Below, piece by piece: positions 6,825 through 13,917 of a stretch of 17,691 bases of DNA. The notes under the pieces are model-generated. The model worked only from the letters and a program-made list of their open reading frames with translations, had not been told where the DNA came from and made no database searches. Each line of letters begins with the position of its first letter. Position 1 is the first letter of the stretch. A program made the translations under genes and the position numbers. Origin of the DNA: DATGZX01 sp035296965 (GTDB taxonomy: Bacteria; Planctomycetota; Planctomycetia; Gemmatales; Gemmataceae); contig DATGZX010000067.1 in assembly GCA_035296965.1 (NCBI GenBank), positions 1 to 17,691 of the forward strand. The letters run 5' to 3'.

Positions 6825-8831
6825 ATGCCATTTGTGACGTTCTTGCAGTCATATTGGTTGTTGGCGGCCCTGGCCGTTCTCATCGCGATTGTGCTGGTTC
6901 CCTCGATCAGGATCGTCGGTCCGACTGAGGTCGGGCTGGTCACGAAGCGGTTCGCCTTCAGCAAACTTCCCGATGACAACCCAATTGCCTTCCGCGGCGA
7001 GCCAGGTTACCAGGCCAATCTCTTGATGCCGGGTTGGCATTTCAAGCTGTGGCTGCTCTATGCCGTGGAGAAGCACCCATGGGTCCAGGTTCGGGCCGGT
7101 GAGATCGGCGTGGTCGTGGCGCAGGTTGGCAGACCTCTGCCGATCGGCGCCAAGTCGGCCGAGTCCGTGAGCGACTTGAACCTGATCACAAACCTGAACG
7201 CCTGGTTGCAAGCCGGCGGACAGAAAGGCGTGCAGCGCCCAGTCTTGCCGCCCGGCAGTCTCATGCCGGTGCATCCGGTAGGCTTCCTGGTAATTACTCG
7301 GGAGCGCGTTTACGGCATCCCTGTGGCCCAACAGTTCCAGCGTTTGCAGGCCCAGGGCAAGTTCACCTACCAAGCATTTGGCTTGGAAGAGAGCCAGCTC
7401 AAGGTAACGGTGATCACGCCGCGCTCGGCCGGCGGCGGGGGAGTTATCGATACCTGCGGCATTGTTACCGCGCTCGAAGGGCAGCCGCTGCCGAGCGGCG
7501 CCATCGCCGGTCGACTGGGCGAGTTTGAGGACGTCAGGAAACTGGAAGGCGAGCATGCCACCGATCAGACGCTCATCGAGGCCTTGATCGGTTCGAAGTC
7601 CGTGCAACACAACAATTACCAAGATTATGATGCGTTTTTGAAGGCTGGCGGGAAGATCGGACTCCAGCACGACACGCTGCTTTATGGGGCGTACCTACTC
7701 AATCCGTTCCTGGTACGCGTGGAAGAGGTTCCGATGCTGGTCATCAAGCAAGGTGAGGTGGCCGTCATCAAGGCTTATGTCGGCCTGCCGACCGAGGACA
7801 CCTCCGGGGCCGCCTTCAAGTTTGGGTCGATCGTTCGCCCTGGCCATCGGGGCATCTGGCAGGAGCCGCTGCGAACCGGCAAGTACGCCATCAACCCTCG
7901 CTGTTACGAAGCCGAGAAGGTACCCACGTCGATTTTGAGCCTCAACTGGTCCGAAGCAGTGAGCGAGGCCCATAAACTCGACGAGCGCTTGTCCCAGATC
8001 GTTGCCAAGAGCCGCGAAGGCTTCATCTTCACGATTGAACTCGTTGTGCAGATCCACGTGCCCGACACGTCGGCTCCGCGTGTAATCAGCATGGTCGGCA
8101 CGATTGCCAACCTGGTTAACGAGGTGCTGCAAGCAGCTGTGGGCAACCACTTCCGCGACAAACTGCAGAGCATGCCCGCAGTCGAGTTCATCGAAACCCG
8201 TCAGCAAGTGCAACAAGCCGCTCTGGCTCACATCCGCTCACAACTGACTCAGTACGAAGTGGAAACGCGCGGAGTGTACATCCAGGATGTGATACTGCCG
8301 AAAGAATTGGTCTTGGTTCTCACGCAACGGGAGATCGCCAACCAGGAGAAGGCGACGTACCAGATGCAGCAGGAGGCGCAACGGCTGCGTATCGACCTGG
8401 AGAAGACCAAGGGCACGGCCGACATGCAGGCCCAGTTGGCCCAGGCTCAGGTCGGCGTGGAGATTGCCACGCAGACGGCCGCGGCCCGCAAAAGACAAGC
8501 TGACGGCGAAGCGACTTACATCGCCGAGACCGGGCGTGCTAAGGGGGCGGAAGTGGAGGCGGTGGGACTGGCCAGGGCTAAAGGATTCGAAGCCCAGGTG
8601 CGTGCGCTCGGCCAGGGTCCCACGGCAATCATCAACGTAACGACGGCATTGGCTGAACGGGGCGTAAAGATCATGCCGGAGATCTTAGCAGTCGGTGGCG
8701 GAGGTACCCTGGAGGGTGTCGGTGCAACCTTAATGAAGTTTCTGATCGACGGGGTAAGACCCACTACAAGCCCGATCGCCGCCGACTCTCTGCTCCCCAG
8801 AGACGGGCACGAGCCAATCCTTCGCAACTAA
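6825..8831 (+). CDS. Large SPFH/band-7 (flotillin-like) membrane protein, 668 aa
   Basis: A single N-terminal membrane helix (about residues 10-27, WLLAALAVLIAIVLV) is followed by an SPFH-related region beginning IRIVGPTEVGLV and continuing to about residue 490 (typical PRVISMVGTIANLVNEVLQ and FRDKLQSMPAVEFIETR). Next comes a long Ala/Gln/Glu/Lys coiled coil (about 497-590: QREIANQEKATYQMQQEAQ, then ARKRQADGEATYIAETG), and then a flotillin-type tail (IINVTTALAERGVKIMPEI). Such proteins oligomerise on membranes and scaffold protease or stress complexes. It is longer than ordinary flotillins because of roughly 200 extra residues between the membrane helix and the typical SPFH core. I chose the ATG at 6825 because GAGGAG lies 8 nt upstream and the membrane helix then starts at once. 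A second SPFH-family gene, truncated, lies 1.8 kb downstream. Confidence 0.92.
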   Translation: MPFVTFLQSYWLLAALAVLIAIVLVPSIRIVGPTEVGLVTKRFAFSKLPDDNPIAFRGEPGYQANLLMPGWHFKLWLLYAVEKHPWVQVRAGEIGVVVAQVGRPLPIGAKSAESVSDLNLITNLNAWLQAGGQKGVQRPVLPPGSLMPVHPVGFLVITRERVYGIPVAQQFQRLQAQGKFTYQAFGLEESQLKVTVITPRSAGGGGVIDTCGIVTALEGQPLPSGAIAGRLGEFEDVRKLEGEHATDQTLIEALIGSKSVQHNNYQDYDAFLKAGGKIGLQHDTLLYGAYLLNPFLVRVEEVPMLVIKQGEVAVIKAYVGLPTEDTSGAAFKFGSIVRPGHRGIWQEPLRTGKYAINPRCYEAEKVPTSILSLNWSEAVSEAHKLDERLSQIVAKSREGFIFTIELVVQIHVPDTSAPRVISMVGTIANLVNEVLQAAVGNHFRDKLQSMPAVEFIETRQQVQQAALAHIRSQLTQYEVETRGVYIQDVILPKELVLVLTQREIANQEKATYQMQQEAQRLRIDLEKTKGTADMQAQLAQAQVGVEIATQTAAARKRQADGEATYIAETGRAKGAEVEAVGLARAKGFEAQVRALGQGPTAIINVTTALAERGVKIMPEILAVGGGGTLEGVGATLMKFLIDGVRPTTSPIAADSLLPRDGHEPILRN

Positions 8832-9130
8832 CTAACCCGCGGGTACGAGAGTTCGCTAATCGCGGTTTCAACTAAAGCCAAGAAAATTCGAACCGAAGAC
8901 CGTTAATTTATGGTGCCGATTCAAGCGCTTGGATTGGATCGCATGAATGCCGGGAAGGGATCCCGTTTGCGGAAAGTGGGTTTGTTTTCTCAATGGTCTT
9001 CAAGCCCGCTCCACCCGCAACGAAGCCAGGCAACGAGAATTGCCACCGTGATGCCGACGCTGCTGCTGATCCGAAACCCTTTCTGATCGCACCGCAATCG
9101 TTCGCAAGGTGCACGGTTGGCGGTACTTCT

Positions 9131-9182
9131 GGAGGAGTTCCTGCTCGCTCCAGGCGGACCGACCGGGACCCGGGCACCGGGA
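9131..9182 (+). repeat. ~52-bp direct repeat, copy 1 (left of BON gene)
   Basis: Starts GGAGGAGTTCCTGCTCG and ends CCGGGCACCGGGA. Copy 2 is at 10064-10116 in the same orientation. I count about four substitutions and one 1-base indel between them. Copy 1 ends 105 bases before the BON start. Confidence 0.8.
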
Positions 9183-9234
9183 CACGATCTGCCCCGCCGG
9201 CACGAAGGTAGGAACCGTCGCGTAGCCAACAAAA

Positions 9235-9251
9235 CCGGATGTGTAATCCGG
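9235..9251. repeat. Perfect inverted repeat upstream of BON gene
   Basis: CCGGAT, loop GTGTA, ATCCGG. It ends 36 bases before the ATG and has no T-run, so it would be an operator or leader hairpin if it has a function. Confidence 0.4.
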
Positions 9252-9287
9252 GGATGATCGCCCGAGTTTTACCGGGAGGATTTCTCG

Positions 9288-9941
9288 ATGAAGACGGACG
9301 CGCAATTGCAGAAGGATGTCATGGAAGAACTGAGGTGGGAACCGTGTGTCACGGCGAGCGAGATCGGGGTATCGGCCGCCAACGGGGTGGTGTCTCTCAA
9401 CGGCACGGTCGCGACCTACGCCGAGAAGTGGGCTGCCGAACGGGCGGCCCAGCGCGTGGAGGGCGTCAAGGCCATCGCCGAGGAGATCCAGATCAAGCCC
9501 ACCGGCATGCACGCCAAGACCGACGCGGAGATCGCCGCGCTCGTAGCCACATCCCTCAAGGCGCACGTCTGGGTGCCGACCGACATCCAGGCCACCGTGC
9601 AGAACGGCTGGGTCACGCTTGGGGGTGTGGTGAACTGGGAGTACCAGCGGAGGGCGGCGATGGACTCCGTCCGCTTTCTGGCCGGCGTGAAGGGCGTCTT
9701 GAACAACATCACCCTCAAGCCGATGGTCCAGCCGTCTGCCGTCAAGGACGCGATCAAGAAGGCGCTGCTGCGGGACGCCGAGATTGACGCCGGGAACGTG
9801 AACGTTTCGACCGACGGTGGCACGGTGACGCTGTCCGGCAGAGTTCGGTCGTGGGGCGAGAAGGACGAGGCCGGGAGGGCCGCCTGGAACGCCCCGGGTG
9901 TCAACACCGTGCGGAACAACATTGAGGTCGTGTCCGCGTGA
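9288..9941 (+). CDS. Triple BON-domain protein, 217 aa
   Basis: Three BON domains stand in a row: residues about 3-70 (TDAQLQKDVMEELRW ... NGVVSLNGTV ... IQIKP), 78-146 (TDAEIAALVATSL ... NGWVTLGGVV ... NNITLKPM) and 149-217 (AVKDAIKKALLRD ... GGTVTLSGRVRSW ... NNIEVVSA). Each shows the family pattern: helix, conserved Gly before a V-T/S-L-x-G strand pair, then the closing helix and strand. BON domains bind phospholipid membranes and appear in OsmY-like and other stress proteins. No signal peptide is visible, so it probably acts in the cytoplasm, perhaps on the inner face of the membrane. Start chosen by GGGAGGA 7 nt before the ATG. A 16-bp palindrome follows the stop directly, and both flanks carry a copy of the same ~52-bp repeat. 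Confidence 0.93.
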   Translation: MKTDAQLQKDVMEELRWEPCVTASEIGVSAANGVVSLNGTVATYAEKWAAERAAQRVEGVKAIAEEIQIKPTGMHAKTDAEIAALVATSLKAHVWVPTDIQATVQNGWVTLGGVVNWEYQRRAAMDSVRFLAGVKGVLNNITLKPMVQPSAVKDAIKKALLRDAEIDAGNVNVSTDGGTVTLSGRVRSWGEKDEAGRAAWNAPGVNTVRNNIEVVSA

Positions 9942-9957
9942 CGGTCGAATTCGACCG
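9942..9957. terminator. Perfect 16-bp palindrome right after BON stop codon
   Basis: CGGTCGAATTCGACCG begins the base after the TGA. As RNA it can form a 6-bp stem with an AATT loop. No T-run follows, so either a weak transcript end/stabiliser or a protein-binding site. Confidence 0.4.
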
Positions 9958-10063
9958 CCTGGGACCGGCGGTCGGCCCACAGGTTCGGGGAGTGCCGAAG
10001 ATATTTCCGAGGCGAGCCGACGACCGGTAGCGTGGTGCAGATCTTCACGAAGGACACGATGGG

Positions 10064-10116
10064 GGAGGAGTTCCTGCTCGCCCCAGAAGGACCGACCGGG
10101 GATCCGGGCACCGGGA
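10064..10116 (+). repeat. ~52-bp direct repeat, copy 2 (right of BON gene)
   Basis: Near-identical to 9131-9182. It begins 122 bases after the BON stop. The shared part ends at CCGGGA; beyond both ends I see no similarity to copy 1. Confidence 0.8.
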
Positions 10117-10162
10117 GAGGCCAAAGTGGAGGGGACCAAATCGGGACGGACCGTGGATTCGT

Positions 10163-10178
10163 TGGCTGCCCGTTTGCC
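10163..10178 (+). promoter_or_regulatory. Sigma-54-type (-24/-12) promoter of the cytochrome gene
   Basis: TGGC, seven bases (TGCCCGT), TTGC: exact at the eight core positions and with the required GG-N10-GC spacing. It ends 28 bases before the ATG, which puts a start of transcription near 10189, still ahead of the GAAAGGA ribosome site at 10194-10200. Position and orientation fit well. An upstream activator site was not identified. Confidence 0.5.
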
Positions 10179-10206
10179 CTGGTCAACACAGTCGAAAGGA
10201 AAAGTT

Positions 10207-10614
10207 ATGAAGAACGTGCTGCTCGCGGTGGTGGTGCTGACCATCGCCCTCTCCGGAGTCGCCGTGTTGGGAGTATGCGACGAGCCAAAGAAGGCCGACG
10301 AGAAAGACAAGGCCAGCATCTGGATGAAAAGCAAGCTGCATCTGTCGCAGAACATCCTCGAGGGCCTGACCCGAGGCGACTTCGAGATGATCAGCAAGAA
10401 CGCTAAGGCGCTGAACTACCTGGGCTATCTCGAAAAATGGGCCCGGGCCAACCAGGAGGACTATCAGCGCGAGCTGAAATACTTCGAGGCTGCCAACAAG
10501 GAATTGATTCGCCAGGCCGATAACAAGAGCCTGGCGGGGACCACGCTCACCCATGCGCTGCTGACCGGCACCTGTGTGCGCTGTCACCAGATCGTCCGCG
10601 ACGCGAAGAAGTAG
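10207..10614 (+). CDS. Exported c'-type (class II) cytochrome, 135 aa
   Basis: A signal peptide (MKNVLLAVVVLTIALSGVAVLG, possibly ending in a lipidated Cys24) precedes a helical domain (SKLHLSQNILEGLTRGD, then YLEKWARANQEDYQ and later KELIRQADNKSLA). A heme-attachment motif CVRCH sits at residues 123-127, close to the C-terminus. Helical bundle plus C-terminal CxxCH is the layout of class II cytochromes c, which bind one heme covalently outside the cytoplasmic membrane and bind gases or carry electrons. The expected single axial His is the one in CVRCH. GAAAGGA lies 6 nt before the ATG. A sigma-54-type promoter is just upstream, and the frame of a truncated slipin continues directly after the stop. 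The heme protein call is firm; subclass is inferred. Confidence 0.85.
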   Translation: MKNVLLAVVVLTIALSGVAVLGVCDEPKKADEKDKASIWMKSKLHLSQNILEGLTRGDFEMISKNAKALNYLGYLEKWARANQEDYQRELKYFEAANKELIRQADNKSLAGTTLTHALLTGTCVRCHQIVRDAKK

Positions 10615-10677
10615 TTTCGTTCCAATGGAAAGACTACGCCCACGGCCAGTCGCCAAGAGGTCATCACGCGAGATAAC

Positions 10678-11235
10678 GTGCCGGTCCTGATCGATGGCGT
10701 GCTGTTCTTCAAGGTGGTCAACATCGAAAGTGCCGTGATGAAGATTCAGGACTATGTCTGGGGGGTCACCAGGTTGGCCCAAGCAGCCCTGCGCGACGTG
10801 GTTGGCGGCGTCACGCTCGATGAGCTGCTTGCCGAACGGGAGCATATCGGCAAACTGGTCCAGGAGGTCGTCGAGAAACAAGCCCAGGAATGGGGCCTTG
10901 ACGTGACGGGTATCCGCCTGCAGGACATCGGCATGCCTGAGGAGCTGAAGAAGATCATGTCGCGCCAGGCGGCGGCCGAGCGCGAGAAGCGTGCCACCAT
11001 CACCAAGGCAGAAGGGGACCGACTGGCGGCCGAAAACCTGGCTGCCGCCGCGGCCACGATGGCGGCGAGCCCCGGGGCGATGCAGTTGCGCACCTTGCAG
11101 ACGATCGACGGCCTGGGCCCTGCGGCGTCGAATACGGTCGTATTCGCCGTGCCGATCGAGGTCATGGAACTGGCGAAAAGGGCGGGTGAAGCGTTTCGCT
11201 CGAACGACAGAGCCACGGTTCTCAGTTCGTCGTGA
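10678..11235 (+). CDS. Slipin/stomatin-family SPFH protein lacking its N-terminus
   Basis: The sequence is a clean C-terminal three quarters of a slipin: DNVPVLIDGVLFFKVVNIES, AALRDVVGGVTLDELLAERE, EEWG-type VTGIRLQDIGMPEEL, then the Ala/Glu/Lys coiled coil (MSRQAAAEREKRATITKAEG). Complete slipins are about 250 residues with a membrane hairpin at the front; here that anchor and the first part of the SPFH domain are gone. The coding sense begins before the GTG at 10678 (SRQEVITRD is already slipin-like) and runs back, in the same frame, towards the TAG that ends the cytochrome gene at 10612-10614. No ATG and no good ribosome site precede it. A deletion or insertion has probably joined the two. 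I list it as CDS because the frame is intact, but it may be non-functional. Confidence 0.7.
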   Translation: MPVLIDGVLFFKVVNIESAVMKIQDYVWGVTRLAQAALRDVVGGVTLDELLAEREHIGKLVQEVVEKQAQEWGLDVTGIRLQDIGMPEELKKIMSRQAAAEREKRATITKAEGDRLAAENLAAAAATMAASPGAMQLRTLQTIDGLGPAASNTVVFAVPIEVMELAKRAGEAFRSNDRATVLSSS

Positions 11236-11310
11236 GGTAGGTTGGGGTCCGCGATGAGCCACTCCTATCGGGCTGGTGCTGTGTTGGCAGACCTCAGAAA
11301 GGAGACAACC

Positions 11311-11661
11311 ATGAGGTGGGGCAAGTGCAGCTTCGGTTCGCTCGAGATCGATGGCCACGAATACAGCAAGGACGTCATCTGGGACCGAGGTGAAATTCGG
11401 AAACGGCAAAAGAAGGCCTCGCGCGAGTTTCGTGAGCGGTTCGGTCACACGCCGTTATCTCTCAAAGAAGACATTCCCTGGGACTGCAAGTGTCTGGTGA
11501 TCGGTACCGGCATGCAGAGCCGTTTGCCCATCATGGAGGACGTCCGGGCCGAAGCCGCGCGGCGCGGCGTGACGATCGTGGCATGCTCCACTCCCGATGC
11601 CATAGCGAAGCTGAGGGCAGACCCGGCTGAAACCAACGCGATCTTGCACCTAACGTGCTGA
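11311..11661 (+). CDS. Mth938/DUF498-like domain protein, 116 aa
   Basis: The sequence follows the Mth938-like (DUF498, AAMDC-related) fold. It starts with a short strand pair (KCSFGSLEIDGHEYSKDV) and a helix, followed by CLVIGTGMQSRLP with the conserved GTG loop (residues 65-67), then the helix/strand GVTIVACSTPDAIAK and the closing NAILHLTC. Single-domain members are about 110-130 residues, so this is full length. The biochemical role of the family is unsettled; members are cytoplasmic and bacterial ones often sit beside respiratory or assembly genes. I chose the ATG at 11311 because AAAGGAG lies 6 nt upstream. It follows the slipin fragment by 75 bases and could share a transcript with it. 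Nothing in it looks damaged. Confidence 0.85.
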   Translation: MRWGKCSFGSLEIDGHEYSKDVIWDRGEIRKRQKKASREFRERFGHTPLSLKEDIPWDCKCLVIGTGMQSRLPIMEDVRAEAARRGVTIVACSTPDAIAKLRADPAETNAILHLTC

Positions 11662-12031
11662 TGCCGGATTGACGGGTTGACGCGCTTGACGCCAAGCTCG
11701 CTTTGAGCATTATGTGCAATGCCATGACGTTCGGCTACCCGACGATTTTCTGATAGACATTCGAAGCGGCGGATTCCACCCACCCGTCGACCGGGTTCAT
11801 CCGGACTCGCCCATTCGAGAATCTTCGCATCCTGGCATGACGCTTGCCAGAGGGATAACCGGTAATTGTCGCTGCACGGAGGTAGCGGCGAATCCTTGCT
11901 CTCTTAGCATTCTTTAAAACGTTAAGCCGCGAGCCCCAAGAATGTCGCGGGTAGCTGGCGGCATTCGTGGTTTGGTCGAAAGTATAGCCTGATCCGACCC
12001 CACGCTGACGCCACACTCGAAAACTGCTTTG
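11662..12031. other. Gap between convergent genes
   Basis: These 370 bases separate the ends of two genes pointing at each other. I see no gene, no tRNA fold and no clear T-tailed hairpin for either side. Confidence 0.5.
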
Positions 12032-12517
12032 TCATTCCGGCTGTCGGTAGGCGAGCCGGAGTGCCTCTGTAATTCGGTTCCAGTGCGTGCCATGCCAGAA
12101 AACCTGGCGGCAGCGGATGCACTCCCAGAATCTCTCCAACCAGGCGAAGGTGCGGGGCGGCACCCGATCAGCTACTTGCTCTTTGGGTACTTCAACCAAT
12201 TTCCCACCGCAAGCCATACAACGCGGTTCTTGGAGGGACAGACGTAATTTCGTCAGGACATAACCGAGCTGGGCAAGAGGAGCCATGCGAATCGGAACGA
12301 ACAGGGCAGGTTGCCGACCGTCACGGATCACCGCGAACTGAAAGATCTTCGTGTCGGAAGAGAGAAGCGTTCGTCCTTCGTCCCGCGATAGACAGATGAG
12401 ATCGCGGTCGTCGATGCCGCTTTCCAAAGACGTGTCATAGCCAGCGGCACGTAGCCAGCGTGCCAGGCCGCCCAGCATTGCATCACAGGCGAACCGTATT
12501 TCCAGGGAAGTGTCCAT
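12032..12517 (-). CDS. Mut7-C (DUF82) RNase-like protein with zinc ribbon, 161 aa
   Basis: Residues 7-75 match the Mut7-C fold, a PIN-like nuclease domain: RFACDAMLGGLARWLRAAGYDT with Asp12, the D36/D37 pair in GIDDRDLI, and RTLLSSDTKIF with Asp55. Four cysteines in two CxxC pairs (C100/C103 in RCMACGGKL and C133/C136 in WECIRCRQVFW), followed by HGTHW, form the zinc ribbon usual for the family. Length is typical. PIN-like acids suggest metal-dependent RNA cleavage; the real target in bacteria is unknown. The protein starts at an ATG at 12515-12517 without a strong ribosome site, and no alternative start would keep the first strand. It points left, towards the end of the Mth938-like gene. The only upstream neighbour on its strand is the 75-aa gene, about 300 bases away. 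Confidence 0.9.
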   Translation of the reverse strand: MDTSLEIRFACDAMLGGLARWLRAAGYDTSLESGIDDRDLICLSRDEGRTLLSSDTKIFQFAVIRDGRQPALFVPIRMAPLAQLGYVLTKLRLSLQEPRCMACGGKLVEVPKEQVADRVPPRTFAWLERFWECIRCRQVFWHGTHWNRITEALRLAYRQPE

Positions 12518-12825
12518 AGGATAGTCACGCGCGGATTGTCGCCTTCGAGTACCAGCCTTTTAGGTGCTGGTCAGCTTACTCGCCCCGGTGTCCGGCGAGG
12601 CTGGGAGTCACCTTACCCATCTGAACGCTGAAAGCACAGGTGGACGATGATCGGCTCAGGTCCGCCGCCCCAGGAGACAAGGGGCCAACGAACAGCAACG
12701 CATCGGGGTGCTCACGGTCGAGAGGATGGACAGAGGCAAAATCCGCGGCGCGATCCAGGCCAAGGAGGCCACGCGCTGGGCCCCGTTAACCTATCTCTAT
12801 CGCGGGGCATTCGTCTTCCTGAGAT
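12518..12825. other. Gap with a decayed coding-like stretch
   Basis: No whole gene. On the plus strand about 12690-12820 reads like protein in one frame (NEQQRIGVLTVERMDRGKI, then RGAIQAKEATRWAPLTYLY) with GC-rich third positions, but its frame breaks upstream and runs into the opposite-strand gene downstream. I do not recognise the family. A 6-bp hairpin (ACCAGC/GCTGGT) is at about 12551-12571. Confidence 0.4.
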
Positions 12826-13053
12826 CTAGTCCACGAACGAGAACGACTCGAAAGGCACCATGCGGGTGGTCGTGCCATCAGCAAAAAACAAGTCGGCCAC
12901 TTCGACCGGGCCGTCGTCAGTTTCCACAACATAAGGCTTGATCTGCGCTTGTAGGCGGGTGCCACGGCGAATGAGCATTCGTTCGAGCCAGTGCTTGGGA
13001 GAGATTTCCAGATCGACCATGAACCCTTCGGCAAACTCGATGGTATGGTACAT
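12826..13053 (-). CDS. Small protein of unknown function, 75 aa
   Basis: The protein starts MYHTIEFAEGFMVDLEIS and ends in FADGTTTRMVPFESFSFVD. It looks like a compact beta-rich domain: strands around IEFAEGFMVDLEI, a helix KHWLERMLI, strands TRLQAQIKPYVVET and PVEVADLFFADG. There is no signal peptide or membrane segment and no Cys. I do not recognise a named family. The ATG at 13051-13053 has GAGGAAA just ahead, while longer starts would add low-complexity sequence without motifs. A good -24/-12 promoter match lies 70 bases upstream on the same strand. The regular base composition and the promoter make it a real gene in my view; its function is unknown. Confidence 0.7.
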   Translation of the reverse strand: MYHTIEFAEGFMVDLEISPKHWLERMLIRRGTRLQAQIKPYVVETDDGPVEVADLFFADGTTTRMVPFESFSFVD

Positions 13054-13122
13054 GGCATTTCCTCGAGGCCCAAGTCTCCTGTTCAGGCGATCTCCACTGC
13101 TTTCCTCGTTGGAAGATTGAAC

Positions 13123-13139
13123 TAGCAAACGATGTGCCG
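13123..13139 (-). promoter_or_regulatory. Sigma-54-type (-24/-12) promoter for the 75-aa gene
   Basis: On the minus strand: CGGCAC, five bases (ATCGT), TTGCTA. This matches 9 of the 10 positions of TGGCAC-N5-TTGC and has GG-N10-GC spacing. Predicted start of transcription is about 13111, some 58 bases before the ATG. Confidence 0.55.
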
Positions 13140-13239
13140 CAGCTTTCTGGTGCGAATTCGAGATGGTGCGGTGCCGAGAAAAGCGGGCAATCAATGGCAG
13201 GGCACGACGTGAAAAGTGCTTGCAGGCTCCGATGTATCG

Positions 13240-13585
13240 TCAGGGCTTTTCCCTTAACCCCGGCAGGCCCATGCGTTCTTCGATGAACGGAATCAGTCGG
13301 TCAAAAGTCGAACGGCTTGGGCACGACATGCCGGACACCGGCCTCCTTTGCCGCCGCAAGCGTTTCTGCCGTTACAAGGATGCCCTGCATTTCGCCCTGC
13401 AAATGCTGAATGCACCGGTACAGTTCCAGCCCCTCCATGCCCGGCATCCTGTAGTCCAGCAAGGCGAGACGGAAACAACCCTGCACGACCGGCTCCAGTG
13501 CAGCCGAGCCATCGTAGGCGACACCGACCCCGTACCCCAGATCGGTAAAAGCAAGGATGTCGTACCTCGGTGTTCGGCCACTTAC
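13240..13585 (-). pseudogene. Response-regulator receiver domain with +1 frameshift near its end
   Basis: Minus-strand sense runs DILAFTDLGYGVGVAYDGS, AALEPVVQGCFRLALLDYRM with the phospho-accepting Asp, PGMEGLELYRCIQHLQGEM, GILVTAETLAAAKEAG (switch Thr) and VRHVVPKPFDF with the conserved Lys-Pro. The first strand (VDDN-type acidic pocket) is missing. After PKPFDF the frame meets TGA at 13301-13303, but the next frame continues as FDRLIPFIEERMGLPG and stops at 13240-13242. Removing one T from the TTTT run just before that TGA restores one continuous protein. So the gene has lost its front and has gained one base near its tail. It lies leftward, head to head with another damaged regulator at 13918. 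Confidence 0.75.
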
Positions 13586-13917
13586 CCGTAAGTGACCACC
13601 GTGGTTAGCGTCGACATCCGCTAATCGCCAACCAAGCGGCAGTGTGCGGTTTTGACACGCCCCTGTGTCCTGCTACCCACGCCGACCCTTTCTCATCTCA
13701 CCATCGCTCGGCTCCATTATCCATAACTCCGCTTCTCTAAAGCAGCCTGGCAATCGCCCGGGTCGTACGGACGAGTCGGCGGAGACCGTGGCATAAATAT
13801 TGCTTGAAGCAGAGTCCTACCGGAACATGGAGTGGTTTTCCTTTGCGCGCACCTGAGCGGGGGAGCGCTTGCGCATCGAGCGTGTGGCGCTTCGAGGATT
13901 TGTGGCGAGAGGACCAC
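13586..13917. other. Upstream region between two damaged regulators
   Basis: No gene seen in about 330 bases. It holds the sigma-54-type match at 13789-13805 and, further left, an exact TTGACA (13652-13657) with only a poor -10 partner (TACCCA). Confidence 0.5.
13789..13805 (+). promoter_or_regulatory. Sigma-54-type (-24/-12) promoter before response-regulator relic
   Basis: TGGCATAAATATTGCTT: TGGCAT, five bases, TTGCTT, 9 of 10 core positions and exact GG-N10-GC spacing, with an AT-rich middle. A transcript would start near 13816, about 100 bases before the GTG at 13918. Confidence 0.55.

Larger units (their letters stand above)
8832..9287. other. Intergenic region before the BON gene
   Basis: No supported gene on either strand. 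It holds copy 1 of the ~52-bp repeat (9131-9182) and a perfect 6-bp inverted repeat (9235-9251). The BON ribosome site GGGAGGA is at 9274-9280. A long open minus-strand frame that crosses this region is an antisense shadow of the BON gene. Confidence 0.55.

Noticed and set aside
9000..10397. 465-codon open frame on the minus strand
   Set aside because: It lies antisense to the triple-BON gene, has no family motifs and is rich in Arg/Gly/His as expected for the opposite strand of a GC-rich gene.
13652..13680. TTGACA as a sigma-70 promoter
   Set aside because: The only hexamer at a suitable distance is TACCCA, too far from TATAAT.
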